Of a DNA stretch of 8,031 nt, positions 6,452 through 8,031 are shown piece by piece. The notes below the pieces were generated by a model. That model was given only the letters and a program-made list of their open reading frames with translations. It had not been told where the DNA came from and made no database searches. Within the stretch, counting starts at the first letter, position 1. Each line of letters begins with the position of its first letter. A program made the position numbers and the translations under genes. Source of the DNA: an uncultured Devosia sp. (GTDB lineage: Bacteria; Pseudomonadota; Alphaproteobacteria; Rhizobiales; Devosiaceae); the NCBI GenBank assembly GCA_934553185.1, contig CAKTFF010000083.1:1-8031 (forward strand), in the 5' to 3' direction.

Positions 6452-7165
6452 ATGACGGCTCTCGGCGCCGATACGATCGCTAAACTGAAAAAGACCAACT
6501 CGGCTACGTTGAGCACCTTGTTGCTCAAAAGAGGGCTGCGCAACACGGCAATTCGTGGCGTGCGCCCCCTGCGCACCGATCAGGAGCCCATGGTTGGGCC
6601 GGCGCTCACCGTGCGCTATATCCCGGCGCGCGAGGACATCGACGGGTCTGAATACAGTTCCAGCCCGGACAATCTCCAGCGCAAGGCAATCGACACGATC
6701 GAGGCCGGCCACGTATTGGTGCTGGACTGCCGCAATATTCCCGAGATCGCCGGTCTCGGGGCTGTTCTGATGCGCCGGCTTATCTTCCGGCAGGTTGCCG
6801 GCGTCGTGCTGGATGGTGGCGTGCGCGATTCGATGGACATTGCTCAACTGGGCCTGCCCACTTTCTGTACTGGTGCCGCAGCACCGGCAAACCTTGTTGC
6901 CCATCATGCCTCGGACATGAACCAGCCGATCGCCTGTGGCGGCGTTGCGGTTTACCCCGACGATATCATGTTCGGCGATGCCGAGGCTGTTATCGTCATC
7001 CCGCGCAAGTGGGTTGACGATATTGCCAATGAGGCGGTGGCGATGGACGAGCAGGAGGAGTTCCTCAAGCTCGAGATCGAGTCGGGTAAGCCCACGCTCG
7101 GGATCTATCCGCCCAACGCCGAGACGCAGGAACGCTACAAGGCGTGGCTGGCAACTCGGGTTTAG
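6452..7165 (+). CDS. RraA-like / HMG-CHA aldolase-fold family protein
   Basis: This 237-residue cytoplasmic protein belongs to the RraA-like fold (COG0684 type). Members include 4-hydroxy-4-methyl-2-oxoglutarate / 4-carboxy-4-hydroxy-2-oxoadipate aldolases, oxaloacetate decarboxylases and the E. coli RNase E inhibitor RraA. Visible landmarks are GPALTVRYIP (49-58), a hydrophobic strand HVLVLDCRN (87-95), AGVVLDGGVRD (116-126) with the substrate- and metal-binding pair R125-D126, and PDDIMFGDAEAVIVIP (169-184). A C-terminal helix is followed by KPTLGIYPPN (213-222), typical of the longer 230-240-residue subgroup. R-D is kept, unlike E. coli RraA, so a lyase or decarboxylase role is likelier than RNase regulation. 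However, position 104, where active aldolases have D or E (D/E-X20-R-D), is alanine here. It starts 70 bases after the IclR gene on the same strand and may share its transcript or use a weak promoter near 6396. Substrate unknown. Confidence 0.88.
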   Translation: MTALGADTIAKLKKTNSATLSTLLLKRGLRNTAIRGVRPLRTDQEPMVGPALTVRYIPAREDIDGSEYSSSPDNLQRKAIDTIEAGHVLVLDCRNIPEIAGLGAVLMRRLIFRQVAGVVLDGGVRDSMDIAQLGLPTFCTGAAAPANLVAHHASDMNQPIACGGVAVYPDDIMFGDAEAVIVIPRKWVDDIANEAVAMDEQEEFLKLEIESGKPTLGIYPPNAETQERYKAWLATRV

Positions 7166-7272
7166 TTGAGCGTTTGCGGTGTCGCTGGTTCTCGGCGGCA
7201 TCGCTTATCGACGCGGTGTCCCTGACGAATTTGGGCCTTGCCCAGAGACGGTTTTGGTTCATCACCAGCAGT

Positions 7273-8031
7273 TCACGCAGAACGGCTCAGGGGTATCGTC
7301 ATGTCGGCCATTAGGCGCAGGTCGGCAACCGAATCGCGCTCGATCAGCGTCGGCACCAGCATCAGGCGCTGCGACGGCAGTTGCCGCCGGCTGGCATCCA
7401 TCCGGTCCAGCAAGGTTCTAAACGCTGCGATGCCCATTTCTACCCCCGGAAGGCGCAAAGTCGTCAGCATGGGCGAAATCTGGGTTGCGGCGGCAAAGTC
7501 GCCATAGCCGATGACGGATACGTCTTCGGGCACCCGGAAGCCGAGCCGATGCAGTTCGGAAACCACGAAGACGCCAAGGCTGTCATGCGAGCAGAATAGG
7601 GCGGTCGGCATTTCCCCTTCAAGCCGCAAGTTCAAGAAGGCTTCGGCGAAGGTCTCGGTGGGATTGAACTGGATTTCGCAGATGCTGGCATCATCGTTGG
7701 AGAGGGCGGCTTCGCGCAACCCGAACAAGCGCTCCATGCGGCCACGGAGCACGCGGCTGCCGTGAACGAAACCAATGCGGTGGTGTCCCCGCTCCAAAAG
7801 ATATTGACCCACGGCGTAGCCTGCTTCGTGGTCTGCGCCTGAAACCTGATCGGTTTGTTCAAGAGGCAGAACCCAGCCCAGCCGTACGATGGGGCAATTT
7901 GATTGCTGCAAGGCCCAAACCATCTTGGGATCGTGCTGGCCAACCAGCACAATGCCCATGCTGGCAGCGGCCAAGGTGACGGCTCGCTCAAGGTCGGGCG
8001 CCCAATGGCTCTGGATCTGGATGTCGGCTGC
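7273..8031 (-). CDS. LacI-family transcriptional regulator, C-terminal 252 residues (N-terminus outside window)
   Basis: The reading frame is open from the right edge to a TGA at 7273-7275. It covers most of the periplasmic-binding-protein-like effector domain of a LacI/GalR regulator; the DNA-binding helix-turn-helix and hinge lie beyond base 8031. Family landmarks, numbered from the edge, include: SHWAPDLERAV near residue 8; GADHEAGYAVGQYLLERGHHRIGFVHG near 66-92; PTALFCSHDSLG near 140, where relatives usually have NDxxA; FRVPEDVSVIGYGD near 161-174; and TTLRLPGVEMG. The last of these is the usual TT-x-x-x-P segment near the end of the core. The frame has no methionine start that fits; internal ATG or TTG codons near 7957-7974 fall inside the domain and are not starts. 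The gene points at the RraA-like gene with 107 bases between stops, so it is not in that unit and more likely controls genes to the right. The effector is probably a sugar or related compound, by family only. Confidence 0.92.
   Translation of the reverse strand, partial: AADIQIQSHWAPDLERAVTLAAASMGIVLVGQHDPKMVWALQQSNCPIVRLGWVLPLEQTDQVSGADHEAGYAVGQYLLERGHHRIGFVHGSRVLRGRMERLFGLREAALSNDDASICEIQFNPTETFAEAFLNLRLEGEMPTALFCSHDSLGVFVVSELHRLGFRVPEDVSVIGYGDFAAATQISPMLTTLRLPGVEMGIAAFRTLLDRMDASRRQLPSQRLMLVPTLIERDSVADLRLMADMTIPLSRSA

Noticed and set aside
6395..7201. Minus-strand open frame of 268 codons opposite the RraA-like gene
   Set aside because: The plus strand has a consensus ribosome-binding site and clear family motifs. 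The minus frame shows none and is a shadow.
7232..7244. TGGGC-CTT-GCCCA hairpin between the convergent RraA-like and LacI genes, as a terminator
   Set aside because: The stem is only five pairs and is followed by GAGACGGTTTTGG rather than an immediate U-run in either direction. A bidirectional terminator would be expected here, but this is too weak to call.

Overview
The window looks like chromosomal DNA of a GC-rich Gram-negative bacterium. The most likely source is an alphaproteobacterium of the Hyphomicrobiales (Rhizobiales) type. This rests on high-GC coding sequence with G/C-ending codons, a Sec-type signal peptide without a lipobox on the solute-binding protein, and the combination of a peptide-type ABC transporter with IclR, LacI and RraA-like genes. 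The taxonomic call is an inference from style, not a match to a known genome.

Layout. (1) Bases 1-121 hold the probable C-terminal end of an unidentified convergent + strand gene (low confidence). (2) Bases 122-5469, minus strand, hold a complete five-gene peptide/nickel/opine-type (Dpp/Opp) ABC importer operon. Its transcription order is solute-binding protein, permease 1, permease 2, ATPase 1, ATPase 2. The last four genes are joined by three ATGA stop/start overlaps. The binding-protein gene is separated from them by a short spacer containing a 9-bp-stem hairpin. In the sequence as given, the binding-protein gene carries a single-base frameshift exactly at its conserved G-T-G-P-Y motif. 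(3) Bases 5470-5595 are the divergent control region. It has a consensus TTGACA box for the transporter operon and two copies of a GTTYCAAATA motif whose starts lie 63 bp apart. (4) Bases 5596-6381, plus strand, encode an IclR-family regulator. (5) Bases 6452-7165, plus strand, encode an RraA-like / HMG-CHA-aldolase-fold protein. A third CCAAATAGG motif lies at the IclR stop codon, just ahead of this gene. (6) Bases 7273-8031, minus strand, encode the C-terminal 252 residues of a LacI-family regulator that runs off the window.

How it fits together (inference). The IclR protein probably senses a small carboxylated ligand and controls both its own transcript (with the RraA-like gene) and the divergent importer operon. 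The importer would bring in the substrate, and the RraA-like enzyme may act on an oxo- or hydroxy-acid derived from it. The LacI gene faces this unit and more likely belongs to a neighbouring sugar or uptake locus beyond the right edge. No RNA genes, CRISPR arrays, insertion sequences or phage genes were seen. This is an ordinary catabolic/transport locus rather than an obvious new system. The points most worth a check are the frameshift, the shared motif, and the altered acidic position in the RraA-like protein. No gene-free stretch exceeds 130 bases.
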